Shown piece by piece: positions 7,780 to 17,200 of a DNA stretch of 64,000 nucleotides. Both the position numbers and the translations under genes were made by a program. The stretch is from an uncultured Bacilli bacterium (lineage in GTDB: Bacteria; Bacillota_I; Bacilli_A; RFN20; CAG-826). The notes under the pieces were generated by a model. It did not search any database and had not been told where the DNA came from. It saw only the letters and a program-made list of their open reading frames with translations. The number at the start of each line of letters is the position of its first letter. The stretch's first letter is position 1. The stretch is taken from contig CAKUXV010000005.1 of NCBI GenBank assembly GCA_934700895.1, forward strand, positions 1 to 64,000, written 5' to 3'.

Positions 7780-9249
7780 TTAATGACGCTCCTCTTTCTC
7801 TTTCTTTTCTTCAGGAATCACCATGGTCGGAGAAGATTGGATTTTGGAATCGCTATTGCCCTCTTCCTTTTTTCTTCCACGGTCTTTGGCTTTTATCTCC
7901 GCGCTTTCCGTCGCTTTTTCCAAGGAACCTCTACTCCAAGTTTTTCCTTTTTGAACCATCCAAATAATTTGAAAGGCAGCAATAAGGAGAACGCCGAGAA
8001 TGATGTAGACCATTGAATTCCATATGCTCCAATTCCCGCCGACGCCCATATTGAAATTGGAATCGCGCAAAGGCTCCATGATGATGCGGACTACGCCATA
8101 CCAAAGCAGGTAGAAACCCGATAAAACCCCTAAGCCCCTATTCTTTTTCCATAGAAACGGAATCAAATAGGCAATGAGGAAATACCCCGCTAAATTCAAC
8201 ATGGATTCAATCAAGAACAAAGGAACGTGGATCATTCCTTCCGCGCAGTCCCAGCCCATTTGGCCACTAATGATTCCGGGCAACCAATTCCAGCCAGAGT
8301 TGAGGGCCACGGTTTGACCATAGACTTCACTATTGAAGAAATTGCCCCATCTTCCAATCGCCTGGCCAAGCAAAATCGTGGGGACAATCGTATCCATGGC
8401 GAAGCGAATATCCACCCACTTACGGGCCAACAACATGAACAAGACGCCGGCCAAGATTCCACCAAACGCCCCTCCTAGAATTGTTAATCCACCATCCCAA
8501 ATATGGAAGGCATGGACAAAATTGTGGTTGAATCCTTCTCTTTCCCAGTTGCCAACGACATACCAGATACGGGCAGCAACGATGCCGCTAGGGAAAGCGA
8601 CTAGGAGCAAGGTTTCCAAAATACCGTGCTTCCCATATTTTTGATAGAACTTATGGTCGCTGACCAAGTAGCAAACCAAGGCCCCCAAAACAATAATGAC
8701 GCCGTACCAACGGATGGAGAACCCTTCGCGCAACGTCTTATCGGTTTGGAGGTTTTTCGCATTGATCCAATGGAATCCGGTACTGTTAATCGTAAAGCCG
8801 CAAGAAAGCGGATAGGAGAGGAACGGAGCCACCCCTTCGCCAAGAAACAAAAGAGCAAAAACTGTTAAAGGGATGCTTCCGTATAAGCCGAGTTTAATCA
8901 ACTTCATTTGCTTTTCTTCGGTATCGGGACGATAGAAACGAAGATAGAAGCAAGACCAAAGTGTCGAGAAGAAAAGGGAGAAAAGGGAGGCGCCGAAAAG
9001 GGCCATCGCGCTTCTTCCGCCGCTCATAGGATTCAATCCCGAGGAAAATCCAGCTAAATCATCGATGGATTGCTGTAAGAAGAATCCAGCAACGGCCATG
9101 CAAAGCAAACCGCCCACCACCCAACGCAGCCGCGTTTTCGACAAGGAATTCGCCTTATCATCGTGACGATAAGCGCGCAAACGGGAGATGAGGGCAAATA
9201 ACCCCATCCCGGTAAAAATTAATCCAATGGCTAAATATACGTAACCCAT
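7780..9249 (-). CDS. lgt: Prolipoprotein diacylglyceryl transferase, extended form
   Basis: Adds diacylglycerol to the lipobox cysteine of prelipoproteins in the membrane. The catalytic core lies at about residues 180-430 and shows the IRWYGVIIVLG start and the Lgt signature GRWGNFFNSEVYG. The protein is 489 aa against about 270-300 for the family: about 175 residues with roughly four membrane helices precede the core and a charged Lys/Glu-rich tail of about 60 residues follows. The enzyme has many candidate substrates in this window (more than ten lipoproteins). It starts 11 bases after the uvrA stop. Confidence 0.92.
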   Translation of the reverse strand: MGYVYLAIGLIFTGMGLFALISRLRAYRHDDKANSLSKTRLRWVVGGLLCMAVAGFFLQQSIDDLAGFSSGLNPMSGGRSAMALFGASLFSLFFSTLWSCFYLRFYRPDTEEKQMKLIKLGLYGSIPLTVFALLFLGEGVAPFLSYPLSCGFTINSTGFHWINAKNLQTDKTLREGFSIRWYGVIIVLGALVCYLVSDHKFYQKYGKHGILETLLLVAFPSGIVAARIWYVVGNWEREGFNHNFVHAFHIWDGGLTILGGAFGGILAGVLFMLLARKWVDIRFAMDTIVPTILLGQAIGRWGNFFNSEVYGQTVALNSGWNWLPGIISGQMGWDCAEGMIHVPLFLIESMLNLAGYFLIAYLIPFLWKKNRGLGVLSGFYLLWYGVVRIIMEPLRDSNFNMGVGGNWSIWNSMVYIILGVLLIAAFQIIWMVQKGKTWSRGSLEKATESAEIKAKDRGRKKEEGNSDSKIQSSPTMVIPEEKKEKEERH

Positions 9250-9260
9250 ATAGACACATT

Positions 9261-12134
9261 CTATTCCTTCACTTGGCCTAAGGCGATAGCCTTATCCAAA
9301 ACCTTCTTCAGATATTGCCCTGTATAGGACCCTTCGACCTTCGCGACGTCTTCTGGAGTTCCCTGAGCCACGATTTGGCCGCCTCGATATCCGCCTAACG
9401 GCCCCAAATCAATGATCCAGTCCGCCACTTTGATGACATCAAGGTTATGTTCGATGACTACGACCGTGTCGCCTTGGTCCACAATGCGCTGGAGAATGGT
9501 AATCAAACGAGAAATATCATCGGTATGTAGTCCCGTGGTCGGTTCATCGAGAACGTAGATCGTTTTTCCCGTAGAACGGCGCTGTAACTCCGTGGCCAGT
9601 TTCACACGCTGAGCCTCGCCGCCAGAAAGCGTTGTCGCAGGCTGTCCTAATTTCAAATAGCCAAGTCCCACATCCGCAAGCGTTTTGATTTTGCGCACGA
9701 TTTGAGGGCGGTTGGCAAAGAATTTCAACGCATCCTCAATTCGCATATCCAAAACATCATAGATGCTCTTTCCTTTATAAAGGCAGCGCAACGTCTCTTC
9801 GTTATACCTTTTGCCTTCACATTCGTCGCAGGTAACGTAAACATCCGGCAAGAAAGACATGGAAATACGCGTAACCCCTGCGCCTTGGCACTTCTCACAA
9901 CGGCCACCCTTCACGTTAAAAGAGAAACGGCCTTTGTCATATCCCTGCGCCCTCGCTTCATCGGTTTCGGCGAATAACGCGCGAATATCATCAAATACCC
10001 CAGTATAAGTCGCGGGGTTGGAACGTGGGGTACGACCAATCGGCTCTTGGTCGATTGCAATGAGTTTATCCACGTTTTCCGCGCCTTTGATGGATTGCAA
10101 CTTCGGAGGGAAAATGTCTTTCTTACGATTCAGCGCATCATCTAACGCCTTGACCAAAGTCTCATTGACCAACGAGGATTTGCCCGAACCAGAAACCCCC
10201 GTAACCAGAATCAATTTTCCTAACGGGAATTTCACATTAATTTTCTGCAGGTTATGTTCATAAGCTCCACGGATTTCAATGCATTTCCCATTCCCTTTTC
10301 TGCGTTTAAGGGGGACGGGTATGTATTTACGGCCAGAAAGGTAAGCGCCCGTAATGCTATTCTCACAGGCTTCGATCCCTTTTTCGTCGCCCTCGTAAAC
10401 GAGTTCTCCCCCATGCACGCCGGCTCCTGGTCCAATATCCACCAAGTAGTCCGCTGCGCGCATCGTGTCTTCATCGTGTTCTACGACGATTAGGGTATTC
10501 CCGAGGTCGCGCATTTCTTTCAATGTTTGAATGAGTTTATCGTTGTCCCTTTGGTGCAAACCAATCGACGGTTCATCCAAAACATAAAGGACGCCCGAAA
10601 GCCTGCTGCCAATTTGGGTCGCTAAGCGAATACGCTGGGCTTCTCCGCCCGATAAGGTCATCGCATAACGAGATAAGGATAAGTAGTCGAGCCCCACATT
10701 AACCAAGAAATTCGCGCGGTTTTTGATTTCCTTCAAAATCATGTCTGCGATCGCGTGTTCCATCTTGCTCAACGAACCCGAAACGGTGTCGCACCAAGAA
10801 ACAAAACGGTCCAAACTGAGTTCGGTTGCTTCAAAAATATTGAGGCCACCGACTTGAACCGATAACGCCGCCTCATTAAGCCTTGCCCCGTGGCAAGTCG
10901 CGCAAATCGAATCCCGCATGAAGGATTCGTAATATTGACTCATCCAAGGGGACGTCGTTTCGCGATATAAACGTTCGATGCGGGTTTTAACCCCCTCGAT
11001 ATAGCCATGGCGGTTCATTTTATTTCCATTAACGGAGGTCAGGGTGTAATCCAAAAAGTCCGGCGAGCCAAGCAGAACAATGTCCTTCTCCTTCTTATTT
11101 AAAGAAGAGAAAGGCTTATCCATCGGAATGTTATAACGCGTGCAAAGAAGCTCAAATTCCTTCCATTCCAAATTCGTGGAATTCACAATGTTGGCAAAAT
11201 AACGGATGGCTCCCTCGCGGATCGATTTCGATTCATCGGGAATCAATAAATCTAACGCCACTTCTCGCTTGATACCTAATCCATGGCAATCTGGGCAATA
11301 ACCTAAAGGCGCGTTGAAAGAGAATAGGCGAGGTTCCAAATGGGGAACGCTGAAGCCGCATTTGGGGCAACTATGATGTTCTGACAATAGCCTTTCGCCC
11401 TTATCGCTTAGGATAATCAAATACCCCTTGCTCCACTTAAGGGCCAATTCCACATCATCGGCAACGCGAGAACGAAGGCCGTCTTTGACAATCACGCGAT
11501 CAATGACAATATCCACATCATGACGCTTGTTCTTGTCTAACCCTTTTGCCTCTTCAATATCGAGGATTTGGCCATCCACGCGAACGCGAACAAACCCTTC
11601 CTTCCGAATGCGTTCAAACACTTTTTCCTGGGTTCCTTTTTCGTGCTGAACAACCGGAGAAAGAATTTGAATCTTCGTCCCATTTTCATATTGAAGAATC
11701 GCATCCGTCATCGCCGTCGGGCTATACGCGGTAATCGGTTCATGGTGATTCGGGCAATAAGGAACGCCGATACGCGCATAAAGAAGACGAAGATAATCGT
11801 AGATTTCCGTAACGGTGCCCACGCTACTACGCGGGTTGTGAGAAGCGCTTTTTTGGTCAATGGAAATCGCGGGGCTCAATCCCTCAATCGAATCGACGTC
11901 CGGCTTTTCGAACCCACCCAAAAATTGACGGGCATAGCTCGAAAGGGATTCGACGTAGCGGCGTTGGCCTTCATTAAAAATCGTATCGAAAGCCAAGGTG
12001 CTTTTGCCTGATCCCGATAAGCCGGTGAAAACCGTCAATGACCCCTTCGGAATCTCGACGTGAATATTTTTCAGGTTATTCTCCCTCGCCCCTTTCACTA
12101 AAATCCAATTACGCGAATTCTTTTCTTCTTCCAT
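9261..12134 (-). CDS. uvrA: UvrABC excinuclease subunit A
   Basis: Damage-sensing ABC-type ATPase of nucleotide excision repair. It has two nucleotide-binding halves with Walker A motifs GLSGSGKST and GVSGSGKSS, two signature motifs (LSGGEAQRI and LSGGEAQRV), and zinc-finger pairs including CPKCGFS and CEKCQGAGV. I set the start at 12134, giving 957 residues and the family N-terminus close to KGARENNLKNI. The 52-residue upstream extension has no family similarity and overlaps the antisense of a tRNA. An extended -10 promoter lies only 9 nt before this ATG and there is no Shine-Dalgarno, so the mRNA is probably leaderless. First gene of the cluster running to xre. Confidence 0.95.
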   Translation of the reverse strand: MEEEKNSRNWILVKGARENNLKNIHVEIPKGSLTVFTGLSGSGKSTLAFDTIFNEGQRRYVESLSSYARQFLGGFEKPDVDSIEGLSPAISIDQKSASHNPRSSVGTVTEIYDYLRLLYARIGVPYCPNHHEPITAYSPTAMTDAILQYENGTKIQILSPVVQHEKGTQEKVFERIRKEGFVRVRVDGQILDIEEAKGLDKNKRHDVDIVIDRVIVKDGLRSRVADDVELALKWSKGYLIILSDKGERLLSEHHSCPKCGFSVPHLEPRLFSFNAPLGYCPDCHGLGIKREVALDLLIPDESKSIREGAIRYFANIVNSTNLEWKEFELLCTRYNIPMDKPFSSLNKKEKDIVLLGSPDFLDYTLTSVNGNKMNRHGYIEGVKTRIERLYRETTSPWMSQYYESFMRDSICATCHGARLNEAALSVQVGGLNIFEATELSLDRFVSWCDTVSGSLSKMEHAIADMILKEIKNRANFLVNVGLDYLSLSRYAMTLSGGEAQRIRLATQIGSRLSGVLYVLDEPSIGLHQRDNDKLIQTLKEMRDLGNTLIVVEHDEDTMRAADYLVDIGPGAGVHGGELVYEGDEKGIEACENSITGAYLSGRKYIPVPLKRRKGNGKCIEIRGAYEHNLQKINVKFPLGKLILVTGVSGSGKSSLVNETLVKALDDALNRKKDIFPPKLQSIKGAENVDKLIAIDQEPIGRTPRSNPATYTGVFDDIRALFAETDEARAQGYDKGRFSFNVKGGRCEKCQGAGVTRISMSFLPDVYVTCDECEGKRYNEETLRCLYKGKSIYDVLDMRIEDALKFFANRPQIVRKIKTLADVGLGYLKLGQPATTLSGGEAQRVKLATELQRRSTGKTIYVLDEPTTGLHTDDISRLITILQRIVDQGDTVVVIEHNLDVIKVADWIIDLGPLGGYRGGQIVAQGTPEDVAKVEGSYTGQYLKKVLDKAIALGQVKE

Positions 12135-12143
12135 AGCGCGCAA

Positions 12144-12152
12144 ATTATAGCA
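12144..12152 (-). promoter_or_regulatory. uvrA extended -10 promoter (leaderless start)
   Basis: TGCTATAAT on the minus strand is a perfect extended -10 element. Only nine bases separate it from the uvrA ATG, so transcription should begin within a few bases of the start codon. No -35 box is obvious, which is normal for extended -10 promoters. Confidence 0.65.
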
Positions 12153-12262
12153 AAGCGCATAAAAAGGAGGGATAAAATCGCTTAAGAGCCCCAAAAAGGG
12201 GCGCTTCATCGAAAAGGGCGGTAATTTGAAAGAATAGAGGTGGCAAACGTTTTTGCAAAGAG

Positions 12263-12268
12263 TATAAT
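12263..12268 (+). promoter_or_regulatory. tRNA-Pro promoter -10 box
   Basis: TATAAT ends ten bases before the mature tRNA 5' end. The -35 region is weak. Confidence 0.55.
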
Positions 12269-12277
12269 TCTCTTCGC

Positions 12278-12354
12278 CGGGACGTAGCACAGCTTGGTAG
12301 TGCGCTACCTTGGGGTGGTAGAGGTCACGGGTTCGAATCCCGTCGTTCCGACCA
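12278..12354 (+). tRNA. tRNA-Pro (GGG anticodon)
   Basis: The acceptor strands CGGGACG and CGTTCCG pair over seven bases with one G-T pair. The anticodon stem CTACC/GGTAG encloses the loop TTGGGGT with anticodon GGG, reading CCC and CCU proline codons. The T arm (ACGGG, loop TTCGAAT, CCCGT) is perfect, and discriminator A plus CCA are encoded in the DNA. Length 77 nt. Confidence 0.95.
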
Positions 12355-12366
12355 TTTGATACCTCA

Positions 12367-12393
12367 GCATACCTGAAACGGGTATGCTTTTTT
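12367..12393 (+). terminator. tRNA-Pro terminator
   Basis: A seven-pair GCATACC/GGTATGC stem with a seven-base loop followed by six T residues, 12 bases after the tRNA 3' end. Confidence 0.88.
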
Positions 12394-12431
12394 ATAGATT
12401 ACAAAGGCGAAACGCCGTACCAAAAAGGTCT

Positions 12432-13214
12432 TTAATCACGGAGCGGCATCCGCTTCTTTTCGCGATAGTATTTGTCGATGCTGATGCCAAGATTTTTAGC
12501 AGCTTCCTTTGGCTTCAGCTTTCCTTTTTCCACATCTTTTAACGCTTTTAAAAAAACCATCGTGTCCACATGAATCGGCTTTCTTCCCCGGTAAGATTGA
12601 CCATTCGATTTCGCTTTCTTAATTCCTTCAGCTTGTTTTTCTTTTTGAGAAGCACAAGAACGCGCGTAAAAAGCGATGAAAACGTCATGGAACGCTTTGC
12701 GATTCTTATCGTCGATTATTTGTCCGTTAATGAGAACATCGTCTCCCGCACAAAGAACTTCCAAAACATTTTTAATCAACACGGCATTTGTTTCGTTTAC
12801 GGCTTCAAAATCGAATTTCACCGTTTTTTTAGGTTCGCTGGGAACAACGAAAAGCAAATCGCCTGAATATTGTTCTTTGGTTCTAATAAGATATTCGATG
12901 GGGTCCATATACTCCATCCCTACCTTCTCGAGTAATTCGCTGTAATCCTCCCTTTTTGGGGAAGGAACTCTTTCAGAAATAAAGGTTGGAATGCGATTTT
13001 CCCTCACGTATTGTTCCTTTTTCAAATCAAGATTTAACCCAGGAATACCTTGGAAATAATAAGGGCTCAGCAATTCCATCACGGGATAATGTGGGGTGAA
13101 TCTATAACAAAAGGAATCGTCTTCCTTCCATCGATACTCGATTTCGCAAACTCGATACGCCAAGCCAAACGGCCCTTTAACGCAGATGGTCCCTTTTGAT
13201 TCATAAGTTTTCAT
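12432..13214 (-). CDS. HipS-like (HipA N-subdomain) protein with recombinase-type DNA-binding tail
   Basis: About 260 residues, no exact family recognised. Residues about 45-125 follow the pattern of the HipA N-terminal subdomain (the HipS part of HipBST): GIPGLNLDL, then IPTFISERVPSPKRED, LLEKVGMEYMDPIEYL and SGDLLFVVP, comparable to the HipA segment with LLPD, a conserved Arg and DPFxLL. Residues about 175-255 resemble the tail of small serine recombinases: an E-helix-like stretch (FHDVFIAFYARSC), EGIKKAKSNG and a helix-turn-helix (LKPKEAAKNLGISIDKYYREKKR). The catalytic resolvase domain is absent. It overlaps the 3' end of the kinase gene; an ATG at 13214 (or GTG at 13223) follows a GGGTG site. 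I infer an antitoxin or repressor partner of the kinase. Confidence 0.65.
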   Translation of the reverse strand: MKTYESKGTICVKGPFGLAYRVCEIEYRWKEDDSFCYRFTPHYPVMELLSPYYFQGIPGLNLDLKKEQYVRENRIPTFISERVPSPKREDYSELLEKVGMEYMDPIEYLIRTKEQYSGDLLFVVPSEPKKTVKFDFEAVNETNAVLIKNVLEVLCAGDDVLINGQIIDDKNRKAFHDVFIAFYARSCASQKEKQAEGIKKAKSNGQSYRGRKPIHVDTMVFLKALKDVEKGKLKPKEAAKNLGISIDKYYREKKRMPLRD

Positions 13215-14070
13215 TTTTTTCACCCATTAATTTTATATAGGAATATTTCAAAATTTTCTCGTAACGGTGGCTTAGCATCGTTTTGTAAAAAGATTTGTGA
13301 ACCTCGCTGATGGTATCAATCTCGTCGATTAAATCAAAAATCTTGCCCAAATCAATGTGAGGAAAAACTTGAATTAAAGCTCGGTTCATTTCCTCAAAAC
13401 GGAGGGAAGATATCACCTCAAAATAAGAACTTTTGTTACCTTCTAGTTTGATTTGAGAAGTCGGGAACCGATAAACGCGAAGATTGATTTGCTCTTCATC
13501 ATCCATAATCTTCTTCATTTCGTCCTCGTCCGTCATGTTAGGAAAAAGGCAAGACCCGTTGTCGAAAACGGGAGCCAAATAATATTGGTTGTTCTTCTTC
13601 AAGAACCCCCAATTGCCACCATGACGATCGAAATTTCCTAATAAAGCATCGACAATATACATTTCGAAAAAAGACGAAATGGTTTCGGGTACATTGGTCA
13701 ACTTCTTGTTCTCATGCAGCAGCGCCATGATATCCTCATAACTGTACTGGTAATGCTCTTTATCTTCGTCAATCGTAGATTCGCCAACGTCGTTAAAGGG
13801 GACAAATTGAACACCATCTGTAATGAAATCCTTACAAGCGACGACATTCTCTCCTTTATATGTTCCTAAATAAGTATCTTGGCACGGAAAGCCAAGCATT
13901 TGGTAAACATGACTTCCGATATATTCGGAAACGGTGTTATATCTCCCGCCAAAAGGAGTCTTTTTTTGGAATTTAAGCATATAGGGGGATTGATGAATCA
14001 AAATCCCTACTTTCTTTTCTGACCCGCCATACGCTTTGTTGCTTAAAGGATAATTCGTGAAATCCATCAT
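13201..14070 (-). CDS. HipA/CtkA-family serine/threonine kinase
   Basis: A 289-residue kinase-like protein with the HipA fold motifs in order: the glycine/serine loop YGGSEKK (residues 14-20), the ATP-binding lysine in YMLKF (Lys33), NTVSEYIG with the helix-C glutamate (Glu49), VVACKDF, the catalytic loop GNFDRHGGNWGF (Asp148), and the metal-binding LAPVFDNGS (Asp170). It lacks the HipA N-terminal subdomain; the downstream gene seems to supply that. Start chosen at 14070 because AAGGAGGG lies just upstream and the family begins MxDFTNxP; the longer frame overlaps the nifJ terminator. Known relatives (HipA, HipT, CtkA) phosphorylate host or self proteins and can arrest growth. The target here is unknown. 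Confidence 0.88.
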   Translation of the reverse strand: MMDFTNYPLSNKAYGGSEKKVGILIHQSPYMLKFQKKTPFGGRYNTVSEYIGSHVYQMLGFPCQDTYLGTYKGENVVACKDFITDGVQFVPFNDVGESTIDEDKEHYQYSYEDIMALLHENKKLTNVPETISSFFEMYIVDALLGNFDRHGGNWGFLKKNNQYYLAPVFDNGSCLFPNMTDEDEMKKIMDDEEQINLRVYRFPTSQIKLEGNKSSYFEVISSLRFEEMNRALIQVFPHIDLGKIFDLIDEIDTISEVHKSFYKTMLSHRYEKILKYSYIKLMGEKNENL

Positions 14071-14109
14071 ACCTGCCCTCCTTAAAACAAATCTAACGAA
14101 ACCATTTTT

Positions 14110-14145
14110 AAATTGCAATAGGGTATGGTTTTCTTTTTGCAATTT
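14110..14145. promoter_or_regulatory. Inverted repeat upstream of the kinase module
   Basis: Nine-base arms AAATTGCAA and TTGCAATTT, perfectly complementary, are separated by 18 bases. The arm nearer the gene contains a TTGCAA that could be a -35 box. This is what an autoregulated toxin-antitoxin operator would look like. It lies between the kinase ribosome site and the nifJ terminator. Confidence 0.55.
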
Positions 14146-14158
14146 TCTTTCATATGCG

Positions 14159-14185
14159 AAAAGCCCCGGTCCAAGGACCGAGGCT
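14159..14185 (-). terminator. nifJ terminator
   Basis: An 11-position stem with one mismatch (AGCCTCGGTCC against GGACCGGGGCT) and a two-base loop, followed by four U residues on the minus strand. Confidence 0.85.
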
Positions 14186-14210
14186 AAACGTTTTGATTTC
14201 GAAATGGCGA

Positions 14211-17200
14211 TTAGGCGCCGAATTTCTTGATCATCTCCCAGCGCTTCTTCGCGTAGGCTTCGCATTTATTGAGAAGCTCTTCGGATTGTTCGGGGTTGAC
14301 GATCGGGAGTTGAGAATAGCGAGTTTCATGCATGATGAAGTCGCGGAATTTGGTGTAATCCGGATCCTTTGGCCCATCGATGACAAGCGGGGACTTGCCT
14401 TGTTCGGCAAGGCGCGGATCATAATGGAAACAGTTGAAGTAACCGCATTCGACCGCCATCTTCTCTTCCTTGATCGAGTTGACCAAGCCGCCTTTGATGT
14501 GCTGTTCGGCGCAGGGGCAATAGCAGATGACCAAGGACGGTCCGTTATAGGATTCGGCTTCCTTGAGGACTTTGATCGCCGCAGCGGGGTTAGCACCCAA
14601 AGCGATGCAGCCGACATAGACATGGCCATAGGCCATCGCCATAAGCGGCAAGTTCTTCTTCGCTTCTTTCTTACCGGAAGCGGTGAATTTGTTGATGGAG
14701 CCGGTTTGCGAGGACTTGGAGGCCTGTCCGCCGGTGTTGGAATAGACTTCGGTGTCGAGAACGAGGATGTTCACGTCCGCTTCGTTGGCCATAACGTGGT
14801 CAACTCCGCCGTAGCCGATATCATAGCTCCAGCCGTCGCCGCCGATGATCCAAACGGACTTGTCAACGAGGTCACGCTCATAGGCGAGAACTTCTTTGAC
14901 GCCTTCGTCTTTGGAGGCTTTGACGAGTTCGACAAGCTTCGGGGCAATGGTCTTGACGTAGTCACGATCCTTGATGTGGGCGAAGTAATCATCGATCACT
15001 GCTTGAAGTTCGGGTTCCACATTGGCTTTAGCCGCTTTGAGGATGTTGCAGATGGTGGCAAGTTTGGCATCCGTGGCAATACGCATACCGAAGCCATATT
15101 CCGCGTTATCTTCAAAGAGGGAGTTGGCCCAGGCAACACCGTCTTTGCCGTTGTCGTTAACAAACGGGGTCAACGGGGTCGAGCCGCAATAGATGGAGGA
15201 GCAACCCGTAGCGTTGGCAACGAGCATGTCTTTGCCAAAGAGTTGAGAAACGATGCGATAGTACGGAGCCTCGCCACAACCAGCGCAGGCGCCGCTAACT
15301 TCCATGTACGGCTTCTTGAAGCCAACGCCGATAACGGTGTTTTGCATCGCCGGGGCGAGCAATCCGCTCTTATCGGTGCAATGGGTATAGAGGTAATCCG
15401 CCGCTTTTTGCTCTGTGTGGTTCGCGTGGGCATCGGCCATGCGAAGGGCATATTTGGAGGTGTCGGGTTTAACGCCGGCTTTCTGGGCCGCCATATCAAT
15501 GGCTTTGTTCTTGTTGCATTCCGCAACGCAGAGTCCGCAGCCGATGCAGTCTTCGGTGGCAACCGTGATGCGATACTTCACGCCCTTAACGAGCTTGTAG
15601 TCCATGAGCTTGGCAGCAACTTCTGCCGGAGCATTCTTCAATTCTTCGTCGCTGATCAAATACGGACGGATGGTCGCGTGGGGGCAAACGAAGGCGCATT
15701 GGTTGCAGGCGATGCAGTTTTCCGGATTCCAGACAGGAACGCGGTCGGCAATCGCGCGCTTTTGACGGAAGGTGATGTTCTCGTTCATCGTGCCATCGGC
15801 AAGTTCGTGCTTGAGGAAGGCAGAGGTCGGGAGTTCATCACCATCAAGGCGATCGATGACGGAAACATATTCGTCGTAATAGGTATCGCCCGTATCTTCG
15901 ATGACTTTCTTGGTATCGAGCTTGATCCATTCGGGATCAATCGCGATTTGGTGAAGGCCCTGGGCACCGGTTTCGATGGCTTTGTAGTTGTTCTCAACGA
16001 TGTCCATGCCCTTCTTTTCATAGGACTTCTTGGCGAATTTCTTCATCCATTCTTCCGCTTGTTCATATGGCATGATGGAGGGAGAAAGTTTGAAGAAGGC
16101 CGCTTGGAGGGTGGTGTTCGTGTGGCGGCCCATATGGGCTTCCATCGCGAGCTTGTTCGCGTCGATGACGTAGAACTTGGCTTCTTTCTCTGCGAGGAGG
16201 TGCTTCATGCGGTTCGGCATGGATTTGATGAGGGTCTCATCGTCCATGGAGGTGTTGAGCAAGAAGGTTCCGCCTTTCTTCAAATTGGCGATGATGTCGA
16301 ATTTGAAGATGTAGGTGTCAAGGGAGCAGGAGATGAAGTCCGCGTTCTTGACGTAATATTCGGAATGGATTGGATCTTTTCCGAAACGGAGGTGGCTACG
16401 GGTCGTGCCGCCGGCCTTGCGGGAGTCATATTGGAAATAGGCTTGAGCATATTGGTGGGTGGCGTCACCGATGATCTTGACGGAGCTCTTGTTCGCCGAG
16501 ACCGTGCCGTCGCTGCCAAGACCATAGAAAAGGCAGCTCGTGCAGGTGGAAGGAACCGTAAAGGTTTCATCAACGGGAATGGAAAGGTGGGTCACATCGT
16601 CCTTGATGCCAACCGTGAATCCGTTCCAGTTCTTTTCCGCGTTGAGGAAGTCATAAACGGATTTGACGTCCTTCGGCTGGGTGTCTTTAGAAGAAAGGCC
16701 ATAACGTCCGCCGATGACTTGGATGTCGGAACGTCCTTCCGCGGCCAAAGCGGCCAAAACGTCGAGATAAAGCGGTTCGCCTTCCGCGCCGAGTTCTTTC
16801 GTGCGGTCGAGAACGGCAATTTTCTTAACGGAAGCAGGAATGGCTTCGGAAAGGAATTTGCTGGAGAACGGACGATAGAGGTGGACACGGACCAAACCAA
16901 CGTGTTCGCCACGGCGGTTGAGTTCGTCCACGACTTCGGTCGCGGTTTCGGTGACTGAACCCATCGCAACGATGATGCGGTCCGCGTTCTTGTCGCCATA
17001 ATAGACAAACGGAGCATAGTCGCGTCCGGTGAGGCGGCTCGCTTCTTTGAAGTACTTAACCGCGGCATTGAGGACGTCTTCGACTTTGCCATTTTGGCTT
17101 TCAACAGCCTGGAAATAGATATCGTCATTTTCCGCACCGCCACGGGTAACCGCGTGGGTGTGGGGGTTCAAAGCACGGGCACGGAAAGCTTCGACTTTGT

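Noticed and set aside
13201..13214. Partner protein of the kinase as an active serine recombinase
   Set aside because: Only the tail resembles recombinases. The N-terminal catalytic domain with its Ser and Arg motifs is absent, and no inverted DNA segment or attachment sites are visible nearby.
14154..16958. A 934-residue open frame on the plus strand opposite nifJ
   Set aside because: It is antisense to a long, motif-rich PFOR gene. Codon bias of nifJ keeps the opposite strand open; the translation has no domain signal.
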